Both the position numbers and the translations under genes were made by a program. A DNA stretch of 64,000 nt from an uncultured Glaciecola sp. (lineage in GTDB: Bacteria > Pseudomonadota > Gammaproteobacteria > Enterobacterales > Alteromonadaceae): NCBI GenBank assembly GCA_937125395.1, contig CAKZLI010000016.1:18022-82021 (forward strand), written 5' to 3'. The notes below the pieces were generated by a model. The model had not been told where the DNA came from. It did no database searches and worked only from the letters and a program-made list of their open reading frames with translations. Positions 1 to 9,419 of the stretch are shown here, piece after piece (within the stretch, counting starts at the first letter, position 1; every line of letters begins with the position of its first letter).

Positions 1-1
1 T

Positions 2-1498
2 AAAGTTGTCCGGACTTCTGTTAGCAATCAAATGCGCAGTGTCAACCTGACACGCTCAGTGAGTACGACTTGGACAACCGTATTATTTCCAAGAAATACA
101 GGCCGCGTCAGCATCCCTGCAATCACAATTAATAGTATTCAATCCAACCCGATTGATGTGTTAGTTGTCCCCGTATCCCAAGCAAGCTCACAAACCCGAA
201 ATGTTTTTATCAGTGCAACAGTGAATCCGGACATTGCTTATGTGCAACAACAACTAACCTATCAAGTGAAATTGTTTTTGGCGGTTGAATTAGAGCGCGG
301 CTCCTTACAAGTGCCCAATATTGATAACGCGATCATGGAGCAAATGGGCGAAGATAAAGAATCAAGCGCGATTCAAAATGGTAAACGTTACCGTGTGATT
401 GAGCGTAATTATTCGCTTATCCCACAAGAGTCAGGTCAATTAGTGATCCCCAGCCCCGTATTTGAAGGCAGTATCAGAACGCGTAATAGAGGCAGTTTTG
501 GTGGGTTGTTTAACCCCAGTAAACCAGTCAACCAAATTGGACCTGAAGTGGTTTTGGATATTAAACCTATCCCTAATAATTACGACGAGCCTTGGTTACC
601 CAGTGAATTTGTTCAAATTGATGAAGCCTGGTCTGCTGACGTGAACGCGTTGACGGTCGGTGAACCAATTACTCGCACAATCACACTGAGTGCTATCGGT
701 GTGGATGATTCTGTTCTACCCCAAATTGACTCGCGTTTACCGCCAAGTATCAAAGCTTACCCAGACCAACCGCAATTAACGACTGTCGATAAAGATAATA
801 CCTTGATTGCCCAAAAGGTAATTAATACCGCTTTAGTGCCTGGTCGCGCTGGAGACTTTGTACTACCTGCAATCACAATACCATGGTTTAACACCTTAAC
901 TGGCACCACAGAATATGCTGAAATTCGAGCGCAACGCATTTCTGTTCAAGCCGCTGTCGGCAACACTAATACTGTCGCACCTAAAGCAACACCTATTACT
1001 AATCCATCAAATGCGCTGCCCATCAGCAATGAGCATCCTGGTGCATGGTATCAACAAGCTCTGCCTTGGCAAATAGCCACATTCCTAGTGCTTGTTTTAT
1101 GGGGTTGTAGTATTTGGTTTGCGTCTAAAACTCCCCCTTTATTAACCGCTCAAAATAATAAAAACCACGCTATACATGGGTCTCAACACGGTGCTAAGCA
1201 ACACATATCGCAACGGACTATATTGCGCAGTATTGATAACAATGCATTTAAATATATGCAGCAAGATTTATTACAGTGGATGTCACAGCAATATCCTTAT
1301 CAACCCACCTTGCATGCTTACGCACAAGCAACGGGTGACACAACACTGCAAGAGGCGATTACCGATATGTATGCTTGGATATATAATCAACAAGGTGATG
1401 AGCAATTGATCAGGGCAAATTTACGTCAAGCCGTGACGAATTTAGCGATGGCGAGTGAACAAGACCAAGGACTTGCACCTTTGTATCCAAATACGTAA
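2..1498 (+). CDS. BatD-like (oxygen tolerance) protein, 5' end outside window
   Basis: The reading frame is open from the left edge (no stop before base 32), so the gene starts outside the window and the ATG at 32 is probably internal. The visible 498 residues resemble BatD proteins: a long beta-rich periplasmic part, a single membrane segment encoded at about 1069-1125 (hydrophobic stretch after PWQ), and a cytoplasmic tail rich in Gln and His. BatD proteins occur with BatA/B/C von Willebrand/TPR proteins and a MoxR ATPase, and have been linked to oxidative stress tolerance; their biochemical role is unsettled. The partner genes would be to the left. The signal peptide cannot be seen. Family call is from overall architecture and position, not from a catalytic motif. 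Confidence 0.7.
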   Translation, partial: KVVRTSVSNQMRSVNLTRSVSTTWTTVLFPRNTGRVSIPAITINSIQSNPIDVLVVPVSQASSQTRNVFISATVNPDIAYVQQQLTYQVKLFLAVELERGSLQVPNIDNAIMEQMGEDKESSAIQNGKRYRVIERNYSLIPQESGQLVIPSPVFEGSIRTRNRGSFGGLFNPSKPVNQIGPEVVLDIKPIPNNYDEPWLPSEFVQIDEAWSADVNALTVGEPITRTITLSAIGVDDSVLPQIDSRLPPSIKAYPDQPQLTTVDKDNTLIAQKVINTALVPGRAGDFVLPAITIPWFNTLTGTTEYAEIRAQRISVQAAVGNTNTVAPKATPITNPSNALPISNEHPGAWYQQALPWQIATFLVLVLWGCSIWFASKTPPLLTAQNNKNHAIHGSQHGAKQHISQRTILRSIDNNAFKYMQQDLLQWMSQQYPYQPTLHAYAQATGDTTLQEAITDMYAWIYNQQGDEQLIRANLRQAVTNLAMASEQDQGLAPLYPNT

Positions 1499-1586
1499 TA
1501 TCCATAAACAATTAGGCATAATAATGTCTTTAACAAAAAAATCTAAAATAAACATATTGACCAATAATAAGAATAGGAAAATCCTG

Positions 1587-3476
1587 ATGAATACATGGCG
1601 CAAATCACGTATCAACCTTGCATTACTCAGCGCTTTAGGTGTAAGTATTGCAATCGGCCTTAGTGGCTGTAGTGAGCCTCAACCCACTCAACAAAACAGC
1701 ACTGCCCCATCAGCAATGACAGGTTCAGCAGCGGGTTCAATTAAGCAAGCGACGCAAACTGAAAGTCAAAAATTGGCGGCGTTTTTTCAACAAAGCTTCG
1801 ATGAAGATGTGGCCAACTCACCAATTTGGCAGTCGTATCTCGGGATTAAAGATGACTATGATAAGTGGGATGATGTCTCGCAAGCTGCCAATGAGCAAGA
1901 TATTGCAAAGATGGTGACACGCTTGGCCCAATCAAAGTTATTTGATCGCACCGCACTATCTGATCAAGAACAACTAAGTCTCACTATTTATCAGTTAGAT
2001 ATAGAACGTAAACTGGCTAACAATGCGTTTCCAGTTCATACCTATATTATGCATCAATTTAGGGCTGCGCATACCTTAGTGCCAAGCTTCTTGATTAATA
2101 TACATCGGGTTAGTGATACCAGTGACGCAGATGCATACATTAAACGGTTGCAAGGGGTGACGAGCTTTTTTGATCAAGTCATTGACCAATTAGTGCTGCG
2201 TGAAAAAGCCGGTGTCTTCCCACCCAAATGGTCATACGATCAAATGATCCAAGCATCACAAAATGTTATCTCTGGTTCACCGTTTAATGAAACTGGCGCC
2301 GACTCGACTATCTATGCGGATATTTCTGCAAAAATCGCAAACTTAGAGTTAGAACCTGAGCAACAGGCTGAGTATTTAGCACAAGCAAAAACAGCTTTAA
2401 TTGAACAGGTTAAGCCGGCGTATGAAAAGCTAATTGCCGAATTACAAAAACAACGCGCATTAAGTCCTGAAGGCGATGGCGTATGGCGCTTACCACAAGG
2501 CGATAAATGGTATCAAAACCGGTTGGAATGGTTCACTACCACTGACTTGAATGCCCAAGAAGTACATCAAATTGGCGTTGCTAATGTTGCTCGTATCCAT
2601 GCTGCGATGCGCGATATCATGGCTCAGGTTAAATTTACAGGAAGCTTAAACGAATTTTTTGAATTCATGCGTACCGATCCGCAGTTTTATTATCCAGATA
2701 CAGACCAAGGTCGAACCGATTACATGGCAGATGCTAAAGCGTACATTGATACGATGGAAGCAAAGATCCCTGAGTATTTTGGGTTAACTCCAAAAGCGCC
2801 GATGGTGGTAAAACGTGTTGAAGCGTTCCGTGAACAATCTGCCGGCAAAGCATTCTATCAATCCCCGGCAATGGATGGATCACGCCCTGGGATTTATTAC
2901 GCAAACTTATTCGACATGCAAGCGATGCCGACGTATCAAATGGAAGCACTGGCGTATCATGAAGGTATCCCAGGTCATCATATGCAACGCGCTATCACGC
3001 AAGAGTTACCAGGGATCCCACAATTCCAAAAATTTGCGAGTTTTACGGCTTATACCGAGGGTTGGGGGTTATACACTGAAGAGCTTGGTAAAGACATGGG
3101 CTTTTATGCAGACCCCTACTCTGATTTTGGTCGTTTAGCGATGGAGCTTTGGCGAGCCTGTCGTTTAGTGGTTGATACTGGTTTGCATGCCAAACAATGG
3201 AGTCGTGAAGAAGCAATTGAGTACTTAGTCGAAAACACACCCAATGCTCGTTATGATGCGGTTAAAGCGATTGAACGTTACATCGCTATGCCTGGTCAAG
3301 CAACCTCATATATGATTGGCAAACTCAAAATAATGGAACTGCGCGATAAAGCTAGTGCACAACTGGGCGATAAATTTGATATCAGAGGCTTCCATGATGA
3401 AGTCCTTAAAGATGGGCCCGTCCCCTTATCATTACTCGAATCAAAAATCGATAACTGGGTGGCTCAACAACAATAG
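1587..3476 (+). CDS. DUF885 family lipoprotein, putative metallopeptidase-like
   Basis: This 629-residue protein has a lipoprotein signal peptide: basic start, hydrophobic core and the lipobox LSGC at about residues 25-28, so it is likely membrane-anchored in the periplasm. The body matches the DUF885 family, with HEGIPGHHMQ at about residue 458 and EGWGLY at about residue 490; these resemble zinc-binding and substrate motifs, but the reaction is not established for most members. I chose the ATG at 1587 because AGGAAA lies six bases upstream and it starts directly at the signal peptide. An earlier in-frame ATG at 1455 lies inside the preceding gene and would add a non-signal extension. It is followed by a hairpin terminator at 3517. 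Confidence 0.85.
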   Translation: MNTWRKSRINLALLSALGVSIAIGLSGCSEPQPTQQNSTAPSAMTGSAAGSIKQATQTESQKLAAFFQQSFDEDVANSPIWQSYLGIKDDYDKWDDVSQAANEQDIAKMVTRLAQSKLFDRTALSDQEQLSLTIYQLDIERKLANNAFPVHTYIMHQFRAAHTLVPSFLINIHRVSDTSDADAYIKRLQGVTSFFDQVIDQLVLREKAGVFPPKWSYDQMIQASQNVISGSPFNETGADSTIYADISAKIANLELEPEQQAEYLAQAKTALIEQVKPAYEKLIAELQKQRALSPEGDGVWRLPQGDKWYQNRLEWFTTTDLNAQEVHQIGVANVARIHAAMRDIMAQVKFTGSLNEFFEFMRTDPQFYYPDTDQGRTDYMADAKAYIDTMEAKIPEYFGLTPKAPMVVKRVEAFREQSAGKAFYQSPAMDGSRPGIYYANLFDMQAMPTYQMEALAYHEGIPGHHMQRAITQELPGIPQFQKFASFTAYTEGWGLYTEELGKDMGFYADPYSDFGRLAMELWRACRLVVDTGLHAKQWSREEAIEYLVENTPNARYDAVKAIERYIAMPGQATSYMIGKLKIMELRDKASAQLGDKFDIRGFHDEVLKDGPVPLSLLESKIDNWVAQQQ

Positions 3477-3516
3477 TCAACGCATACTCATTGATCGAGT
3501 AATTACATAAGGAAAT

Positions 3517-3561
3517 AAGACCTGAGGCGTGAAATTTTTTCAGCATGTCTCAGGTCTTTTT
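3517..3561 (+). terminator. Rho-independent terminator-like hairpin overlapping the next gene's start region
   Basis: A perfect 10-base stem (AAGACCTGAG at 3517-3526 and CTCAGGTCTT at 3549-3558) with a 22-base loop is followed by a short T run. It lies just after the DUF885 gene and would terminate it. The 3' arm contains the only AGG near the sigma factor start at 3566, so the same hairpin could also limit translation of that gene. Confidence 0.65.
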
Positions 3562-3565
3562 GTAT

Positions 3566-4078
3566 ATGATGACCAAACAACATAAATATGAAACCCTCGT
3601 TCGTGCATTTCATGCTGATATTTTTCGCTATGCTATCTGGTTGATCAAAGATAAAAGCATCGCTGAAGATGTGGTCCAAGAAACCTTTTTGCGCGCATGG
3701 AAATCATTAGATAATTTGCATGATGAACAAGCTGCTAAAGCGTGGTTAATCACCATCTTACGCCGTGAAAATGCCCGACGATTTGAACGCAAACGTTTTG
3801 ACCTAGTGGATATCGATGACGTTAGCGCGATTGATGAGCAAGCAAGCAGTGATGGCAATGCACAACAGCGAGAACTGCATGCTGCCATTGAACAACTCAG
3901 TGACGAGTATAAAGAACCTTTAGTCATGCAAGCCTTGTTGGGCTTTTCGGGTGACGAAATAGCTCAACAACTTAATCTCAACAAAAATACAGTGATGACG
4001 CGATTATTTCGAGCGCGCAGTCAACTCAAAAAAATCATGACCCATGAACATTCGATTACAGGACACGCCAATGGATGA
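3566..4078 (+). CDS. ECF-type RNA polymerase sigma factor
   Basis: This is a sigma-70 family factor of the extracytoplasmic-function type, about 170 residues. Region 2 is visible as FRYAIWLIKD followed by AEDVVQETFLRAW, and region 4 as a helix-turn-helix around GDEIAQQLNLNKNTVMTRLFRAR. ECF factors direct RNA polymerase to a small stress regulon and are held by an anti-sigma factor. The next gene overlaps it by 8 bases and encodes a DUF3379 membrane protein, the expected partner. An ATG at 3545 is in frame but lies inside the terminator-like hairpin; I prefer 3566 (a second ATG follows at 3569), although no strong ribosome-binding site is present. The regulon cannot be deduced here. Confidence 0.88.
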   Translation: MMTKQHKYETLVRAFHADIFRYAIWLIKDKSIAEDVVQETFLRAWKSLDNLHDEQAAKAWLITILRRENARRFERKRFDLVDIDDVSAIDEQASSDGNAQQRELHAAIEQLSDEYKEPLVMQALLGFSGDEIAQQLNLNKNTVMTRLFRARSQLKKIMTHEHSITGHANG

Positions 4079-4763
4079 ATTAACGTTTCGCCGCCATGTG
4101 TTAGCTGACCCCTATTCTGTTGACCCTGAAATAGTGCGCGCAGCACATGAGGATCCTGCAAAAAAACAATTTTGGCAGGAAATCAAACAACAAGAGACTG
4201 AATTACAGGCTGTTTTATCTGTTCCTGTGCCTGATGATTTAGCTGATAAATTATTGTGGCAGCAAGCATCACATTCAAGACCGGTGCTAAAACAACCACG
4301 CGTTTGGTATGCAACTGCGGCTTCAGTGATGTTAGTCATAACCGCAAGCTGGATCGGCTTGAATACTCCCAAACAACGTTTTTATGATGATGCATTAGCT
4401 CATGTGCAACATGTATCAGAGCATGAAATAACAGGTGAGCTCGTCTCGCTAGCCAGTTTAAATACCAAACTAGCGCGCTTTGGTGGGATTATTAATGAAG
4501 CGTTTGGGCATATTTTGTCAGCTAATTTTTGCGTCATCGATGGTGTTGAATCTTTACATGTGCAAATGGGCAACCCTGACAACCCCACTTCTATCTTTGT
4601 TTTACCTAAAGATGTGGATGTTACCGGTACATTAAATGACAAAGAAATCAACGGTAAGATACTTGAATATCAAGCCGCCAATATCCTGATTATGGGCACG
4701 GTGAGTGATACATTTAGTAATATCGCCGATCACTTTGCACAGCATGTAGCCTTTACGCGTTAA
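4071..4763 (+). CDS. DUF3379 protein, probable membrane anti-sigma factor
   Basis: The product, about 230 residues, matches the DUF3379 family that is usually encoded directly after an ECF sigma factor. The N-terminal 75 residues are cytoplasmic and acidic, as expected for a sigma-binding domain; one membrane helix follows at about residues 78-97 (WYATAASVMLV), and the rest would be periplasmic. ATG 4071 is preceded by AGGA at a seven-base spacing and overlaps the end of the sigma gene by 8 bases, which points to translational coupling. An in-frame ATG at 4044 would lie deeper inside the sigma gene. The anti-sigma role is inferred from family and arrangement; there is no zinc-binding HxxxCxxC motif of the ZAS class. 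Confidence 0.75.
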   Translation: MDELTFRRHVLADPYSVDPEIVRAAHEDPAKKQFWQEIKQQETELQAVLSVPVPDDLADKLLWQQASHSRPVLKQPRVWYATAASVMLVITASWIGLNTPKQRFYDDALAHVQHVSEHEITGELVSLASLNTKLARFGGIINEAFGHILSANFCVIDGVESLHVQMGNPDNPTSIFVLPKDVDVTGTLNDKEINGKILEYQAANILIMGTVSDTFSNIADHFAQHVAFTR

Positions 4764-4792
4764 ACCACAGCAATGTGTAGTAAGTAGATGGT

Positions 4793-4844
4793 GCCTTTGT
4801 TACAATATTGTTAAGCAACAATAATAACAACAAAGGCATTTTTT
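4793..4844 (+). terminator. Terminator of the sigma/anti-sigma operon
   Basis: GCCTTTGTT at 4793-4801 pairs with AACAAAGGC at 4829-4837, with further AT pairing inside (TTGTT/AACAA), and a run of T follows. The AAAGG of the 3' arm is also the only Shine-Dalgarno-like element in front of putP (start 4848), so the hairpin could mask it on read-through transcripts. Confidence 0.7.
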
Positions 4845-4847
4845 ATT

Positions 4848-6356
4848 ATGGATATAGGCGTTTTTATTTCCCTTGGCGTGTATTTTGCCGTCATGCTCAG
4901 TATCGGTTTGTTTGCATACCGTAACAGTGAGGCTAATGTCGAAGGGTATCTGTTAGGTGGTAGACAACTCTCCCCTGCGGTCACCGCTTTGTCAGCCGGT
5001 GCATCAGACATGAGTGGCTGGATGCTGATGGGCGTACCTGGAGCCATGTTTGTTGCAGGGATGTCATCTAGTTGGATTGGGATTGGTTTAGTTATTGGTG
5101 CTTGGTGTAATTATAAATACGTTGCGCCACGTTTACGTGTTTACACCGAAGTCGCGAACAATGCGATTACTATCCCTGATTATTTTTCTGAACGCTTTAT
5201 CGATAACAGTAACCTACTGCGGATCATATCAGCGTTGGTCATTATTTTGTTTTTCACTTTATACACCTCATCAGGGGTGGTTGCTGGTGGCAAACTGTTT
5301 GAATCTTCATTTGGTCTAAACTACCAATTGGGTGTATTTATTACCGCTGGTGTCGTAGTGGCATACACCTTATTTGGTGGCTTTATGGCGGTCAGTCTGA
5401 CGGACTTTGTGCAAGGTTGTATTATGTTTATCGCCTTGATCCTTGTTCCGACAGTGGTGGTGTTTGAGCTTGGTGGGATCAATGATACAGTCAGTGCAAT
5501 CAACAACATTGACCCTAATTACTTTTCAATTCTAACGGCTGTAGGCTCAACGGAAACCATTTCTTTTATTGCGATTATTTCTCTAATGGCATGGGGCTTA
5601 GGTTATTTTGGTCAGCCTCATATTATTGTGCGCTTTATGGCATTACGTGATGTAAAAGATATGCCAACCACTCGTCGCATTGGTATGAGCTGGATGATCA
5701 TTGCATTATTCGGCGCATTTGCTACTGGATTATTTGGCATGGCCTACGCCACGCAACAACAATTGGTCGTAGCTGATCCTGAGACGATATTTATTATGCT
5801 TTCACAGCTTTTATTTCATCCGTTGATTGCTGGGTTTCTATTAGCCGCTATTTTGGCCGCCATCATGAGTACTATCTCGTCACAGCTATTGGTAACATCA
5901 AGTTCATTGGTCAACGATATCTATGAAGTCGTCCTACGCAAAGATGCTTCCCAAAAAGAACTCGTCTTAGCCTCTCGCTTAGCCGTGTTAGCGGTCGCTA
6001 TTGTCGCTATCATCTTAGCGTTAGGAGAAAATAAATCAATATTGAGTCTCGTCAGTAATGCGTGGGCTGGATTTGGTGCTGCGTTTGGACCATTGATATT
6101 ATTGAGTTTGTATCGTAAGGATATATCTAAGATTGCTGCGCTTGCGGGCATAATCTCTGGCACAATCACGATTTTAGTATGGATGAATATCCCTTATGGG
6201 GATAATCAAACCTTGTCAGCGTGGATGTTCGAACTCTTACCTGGTTTTATAATTAGCACCTTGATGATTTTGTTATTTACCAAGTTATATCCTAATCAAG
6301 AAAGCCAAGTAAATGAACACTTTGCCAAAATGGATGCGCAGCTTAAGGGCCATTAA
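4848..6356 (+). CDS. putP: Sodium/proline symporter PutP
   Basis: This 502-residue polytopic membrane protein belongs to the sodium:solute symporter family (SSF). The start (MDIGVFISLGVYFAVMLSIG), the glycine-rich LLGGRQLSPAVTALSAGASDMSGW segment split over residues 35-58, and the SSQLLVTSSSL stretch near residue 345 are typical of PutP, which takes up proline with Na+. About 13 membrane segments are expected and the length is normal for the family. It stands alone between a terminator and a palindromic downstream hairpin; no putA is next to it. Proline rather than another substrate is inferred from close similarity to the PutP pattern. Confidence 0.92.
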   Translation: MDIGVFISLGVYFAVMLSIGLFAYRNSEANVEGYLLGGRQLSPAVTALSAGASDMSGWMLMGVPGAMFVAGMSSSWIGIGLVIGAWCNYKYVAPRLRVYTEVANNAITIPDYFSERFIDNSNLLRIISALVIILFFTLYTSSGVVAGGKLFESSFGLNYQLGVFITAGVVVAYTLFGGFMAVSLTDFVQGCIMFIALILVPTVVVFELGGINDTVSAINNIDPNYFSILTAVGSTETISFIAIISLMAWGLGYFGQPHIIVRFMALRDVKDMPTTRRIGMSWMIIALFGAFATGLFGMAYATQQQLVVADPETIFIMLSQLLFHPLIAGFLLAAILAAIMSTISSQLLVTSSSLVNDIYEVVLRKDASQKELVLASRLAVLAVAIVAIILALGENKSILSLVSNAWAGFGAAFGPLILLSLYRKDISKIAALAGIISGTITILVWMNIPYGDNQTLSAWMFELLPGFIISTLMILLFTKLYPNQESQVNEHFAKMDAQLKGH

Positions 6357-6362
6357 CAATCA

Positions 6363-6408
6363 GCCGAGCTAACATTTAATGCTATTGGCATGACGATGTT
6401 GGCTCGGC
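6363..6408. repeat. 13-base inverted repeat after putP
   Basis: GCCGAGCTAACAT (6363-6375) and ATGTTGGCTCGGC (6396-6408) form a nearly perfect 13-base stem with a 20-base loop. No T run follows on either strand, so it may be a Rho-associated or mRNA-stabilising 3' hairpin rather than an intrinsic terminator. Confidence 0.5.
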
Positions 6409-6504
6409 GTAAAACAAATATTAATTAATACAAAATAAATATCAATTTGAATAAATTAGTGTCGATAAAAAATATACATGGATGAAATGAGTGTAAGGCA
6501 CTAA

Positions 6505-7725
6505 ATGAGCTTTTTTGCAGCTAGACAACCTATTTTAGATACACGTAAAGATGTATTTGGCTACGAACTATTGTTTCGTGACAGTTATCGCAATGTGTAC
6601 CCCGACATTTGTAACGAAGCGGCCACATCCAGAATGATTAATGGACTGACGGTTGAGTCTGGTATAGAAAATTTTGCCCAAGGGAATGTTGCCTTCATCA
6701 ACTTTACCGAAGCAAGTTTACTTAATCGTTATCCATTCCTACTCCCTCACGATAAAATTGTCGTTGAAATATTAGAAACCGTTCAACCTAGCGCAGAAAT
6801 TTTAATTGTGTGCAAAGAATTAAAAAAAGCAGGGTTCATACTCGCCCTCGATGACTATGTCGATTCTGATGAATGGACGCCATTTTTAGCCGTAGTGGAT
6901 ATTATCAAAATAGACTACCAAGCGTTATCAACGGCTGAAATTAATGCGTTGTTTGTCAAACTACAAGATTTTCCGAAACTACAATTGCTCGCTGAAAAAA
7001 TCGAATCCAATGACGAGTTTTGTCATGCTAAAACACTCGGGTTTACCTTATTTCAGGGGTATTTTTTTAGTAAACCTGAAATCATTAAGTCACTTTCTTT
7101 AGACCCTAGCCAAACGACTATTGTACAATTAATGCAGATTATTCATGAGCCAGAACCGGACATTGATAAGATTGTCAAAATCATTAAGCACGATGCCAAT
7201 CTATCAATTAAAACGTTACGCTATGTGCAATCACCGATCTTTAAACGCAGCACGACGATCAATTCAATTAATCAAGCTATCGTCACCTTGGGCATGGATA
7301 ATTTAAAACGGTTAATCAGTGTGTTGTTTTGCGCGCAGATTGCGGGGAACAAACCAACCGAGTTATCACGTATTGCCATTCAACGAGCGTATTTTTGTGA
7401 GCACATGGCGACGATATTACGCAAAAACATTGTTAATGACGACGCGTTTATTATCGGTTTATTATCATTGATTGATGCCATGCTAGATGGTGATATCAAA
7501 GCTATCATTGATACGTTACCGGTTAATGCAACCGTCAAAGAGGCTTTTTTGAATAAGGATTCATGGGCTAATTACATGTTATCACTGTGCGAAGCCTTTG
7601 AGCGGGGTTCGTGGGATGATTTATTCGCCATCTGCGATGAACAACAAGTGGATTTTTTTATTGCCGAAGAAATCTATATGCGCGCCCAAGATTACTCGAC
7701 TCAACAAATCCAAGCAACCCAATAG
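6505..7725 (+). CDS. EAL-HDOD domain signalling protein (YuxH type)
   Basis: The 406-residue protein starts with FAARQPILD and FGYELLFRDS, the mark of YuxH-type proteins: an N-terminal EAL-like domain (about residues 1-190) joined to an HDOD domain (about 200-390). The EAL motif is changed to ELL and other metal-binding positions look degenerate, so cyclic-di-GMP hydrolysis is unlikely; such proteins more often act as binding or scaffold modules. HDOD domains are HD-GYP-related but lack the catalytic HD. Related proteins in Vibrio (CdgJ) and Xanthomonas affect motility. TAAGG seven bases before ATG 6505 supports this start. It is a single gene; a small hairpin (7760-7780) follows. Confidence 0.85.
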   Translation: MSFFAARQPILDTRKDVFGYELLFRDSYRNVYPDICNEAATSRMINGLTVESGIENFAQGNVAFINFTEASLLNRYPFLLPHDKIVVEILETVQPSAEILIVCKELKKAGFILALDDYVDSDEWTPFLAVVDIIKIDYQALSTAEINALFVKLQDFPKLQLLAEKIESNDEFCHAKTLGFTLFQGYFFSKPEIIKSLSLDPSQTTIVQLMQIIHEPEPDIDKIVKIIKHDANLSIKTLRYVQSPIFKRSTTINSINQAIVTLGMDNLKRLISVLFCAQIAGNKPTELSRIAIQRAYFCEHMATILRKNIVNDDAFIIGLLSLIDAMLDGDIKAIIDTLPVNATVKEAFLNKDSWANYMLSLCEAFERGSWDDLFAICDEQQVDFFIAEEIYMRAQDYSTQQIQATQ

Positions 7726-7842
7726 GTAACTCAGTTGTAAACACAAAATTGACCGCATAATAGGCTCAATTTAAGCCTATAGCTTTCTAATAGTATTACT
7801 CTCTTTCTAATAGCTAAAGAGCATAGTTGTTTTTAATTTTAA

Positions 7843-7878
7843 TATGCTAGTATTCTAAGTATAGAATTAATTAGCATA
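7843..7878 (+). promoter_or_regulatory. Palindromic AT-rich element upstream of cysD
   Basis: Two nested inverted repeats share one centre: TATGCTA (7843-7849) with TAGCATA (7872-7878), and TTCTA with TAGAA inside. It lies 20 bases before the cysD start. It could be an operator or a leader hairpin. CysB, the known sulfate regulon activator, binds AT-rich sites without a strict consensus, so assignment to CysB is only a guess. Confidence 0.4.
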
Positions 7879-7897
7879 TAAAAATTGGACGTTCATA

Positions 7898-8803
7898 ATG
7901 ACTGATACTATGACCCACCTTAAGCAACTTGAAGCTGAAAGTATCCATATCTTTCGCGAAGTGGCCGCCGAATTTGATAACCCTGTTATGCTTTATTCGG
8001 TCGGTAAAGACTCCTCTGTATTATTACATCTGGCCAGGAAAGCCTTTGCACCAGGTAAAATTCCCTTTCCATTGTTACATGTAGATACAACGTGGAAATT
8101 CAAAGAGATGATTGCGTTTCGTGATGAGATGGCCGCCAAGCACAACCTAGATTTGCTTGTTCACATCAACCAAGAGGGAGTTGCTGCTGGAGTCGGTCCA
8201 TTTAGTCATGGTAGTGCCAAACACACAGACATCATGAAAACCAACGCGCTCAAACAAGCATTAGATAAATATAAATTTGATGCTGCGTTCGGTGGAGCGC
8301 GCCGCGATGAAGAAAAATCACGCGCCAAAGAACGGGTGTATTCGTTCCGTGATGAACATCATCGTTGGGATCCAAAAAACCAACGTCCTGAATTATGGAA
8401 TATCTATAATTCACAAGTCAACCAAGGCGAAAGTATCCGAGTTTTCCCTATGTCGAACTGGACTGAGCTTGACATTTGGCAATATATTTACCTAGAAAAC
8501 ATCGAAATCCCTTCTCTGTATTTAGCTAAGCCTCGTCCCGTTGTTGAACGTGACGGTAACTTATTTATGGTCGATGATGAACGCATGCCATTAGCCGAAG
8601 GCGAAACGCCGATGATGAAATCAGTGCGCTTTAGAACACTTGGCTGTTATCCATTAACTGGCGCCGTTGAATCTGAAGCAGACACATTACCAGAAGTCAT
8701 TCAAGAAATGCTCTTAACCACCACCTCTGAACGCCAAGGAAGAGTGATAGATCATGACTCGTCAGGCTCGATGGAAAAGAAAAAAATGGAAGGATACTTT
8801 TAA
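7898..8803 (+). CDS. cysD: Sulfate adenylyltransferase subunit 2 (CysD)
   Basis: CysD is the catalytic ATP-pyrophosphatase-like subunit of ATP sulfurylase, which forms adenosine 5'-phosphosulfate from sulfate and ATP with the GTPase CysN. The 301-residue product has the full family length; the PP-loop appears as SVGKDS at residues 34-39, and [15 protein letters not shown] and RFRTLGCYP are conserved signatures. It is the first gene of a five-gene operon (cysD-cysC-cysQ-cysN-permease) with very small gaps. Expression is probably sulfur-controlled through the palindromic region just upstream. The ribosome-binding site is weak (GGAC). Confidence 0.96.
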   Translation: MTDTMTHLKQLEAESIHIFREVAAEFDNPVMLYSVGKDSSVLLHLARKAFAPGKIPFPLLHVDTTWKFKEMIAFRDEMAAKHNLDLLVHINQEGVAAGVGPFSHGSAKHTDIMKTNALKQALDKYKFDAAFGGARRDEEKSRAKERVYSFRDEHHRWDPKNQRPELWNIYNSQVNQGESIRVFPMSNWTELDIWQYIYLENIEIPSLYLAKPRPVVERDGNLFMVDDERMPLAEGETPMMKSVRFRTLGCYPLTGAVESEADTLPEVIQEMLLTTTSERQGRVIDHDSSGSMEKKKMEGYF

Positions 8804-8804
8804 T

Positions 8805-9419
8805 ATGACACAGACAACCAACACCTCTACCAGCAACATTGTGTGGCATACACACCAAATTGATAAAGCCGTACGTGGTAGCAATAAAGGCCAAGTTCCT
8901 CGTGTTTTGTGGCTTACCGGGTTGAGTGGATCAGGTAAATCAACCATTGCAAACTTACTCGAACAAAAACTCGTTGCCCAAGACAAGCATACCTATCTCT
9001 TAGATGGCGATAATGTTCGCCATGGGCTATGCGGTGATTTGGGATTCAGTAATAAAGACCGAGTCGAAAACATTCGTCGCATATCCGAAGTGGCCAAATT
9101 ATTTGTTGATAGTGGAACTATTGTGATCACTGCTTTTATTTCTCCATTTACTGCCGATCGTGATTACTGTCGTGAAATATTAGAAGACGGCGAGTTCATT
9201 GAAATATTTGTTGATACCCCGATTGAAGTATGTGAAGCGCGAGATCCCAAAGGCCTATACAAAAAAGCACGTAGCGGCGACATTCCTGATTTCACCGGTA
9301 TTGATTCAGAATATCAAGCACCACAGTCACCCGAAATCACCTTACAGTACCAAGATGAATCAGCAATCGATACTGCAGAACGTTTGTATCAATTACTTGT
9401 TGCTCAAGGAGTCGTTTGA
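8805..9419 (+). CDS. cysC: Adenylylsulfate kinase (CysC)
   Basis: CysC phosphorylates adenosine 5'-phosphosulfate to PAPS, the second step of sulfate activation. The 204-residue product has the P-loop GLSGSGKST at residues 39-47 and the DGDNVRHGL and FISPF motifs typical of APS kinases. The start at 8805 is one base after the cysD stop and has GGAAGGA about ten bases upstream; an in-frame ATG at 8754 inside cysD is less likely. Here cysC follows cysD directly and cysN comes two genes later, an order different from the enteric cysDNC operon. Confidence 0.95.
   Translation: MTQTTNTSTSNIVWHTHQIDKAVRGSNKGQVPRVLWLTGLSGSGKSTIANLLEQKLVAQDKHTYLLDGDNVRHGLCGDLGFSNKDRVENIRRISEVAKLFVDSGTIVITAFISPFTADRDYCREILEDGEFIEIFVDTPIEVCEARDPKGLYKKARSGDIPDFTGIDSEYQAPQSPEITLQYQDESAIDTAERLYQLLVAQGVV

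Noticed and set aside
32..1498. Complete BatD gene starting at the ATG at base 32
   Set aside because: The frame stays open to the window edge and a signal peptide is missing, so the gene begins outside.
1455..1586. Longer start of the DUF885 lipoprotein at 1455
   Set aside because: It would place 44 residues before the lipoprotein signal and overlap the preceding gene; the 1587 start has a proper ribosome-binding site.
6363..6408. Intrinsic terminator after putP
   Set aside because: The hairpin is strong but has no T run on either strand, so I list it only as an inverted repeat.
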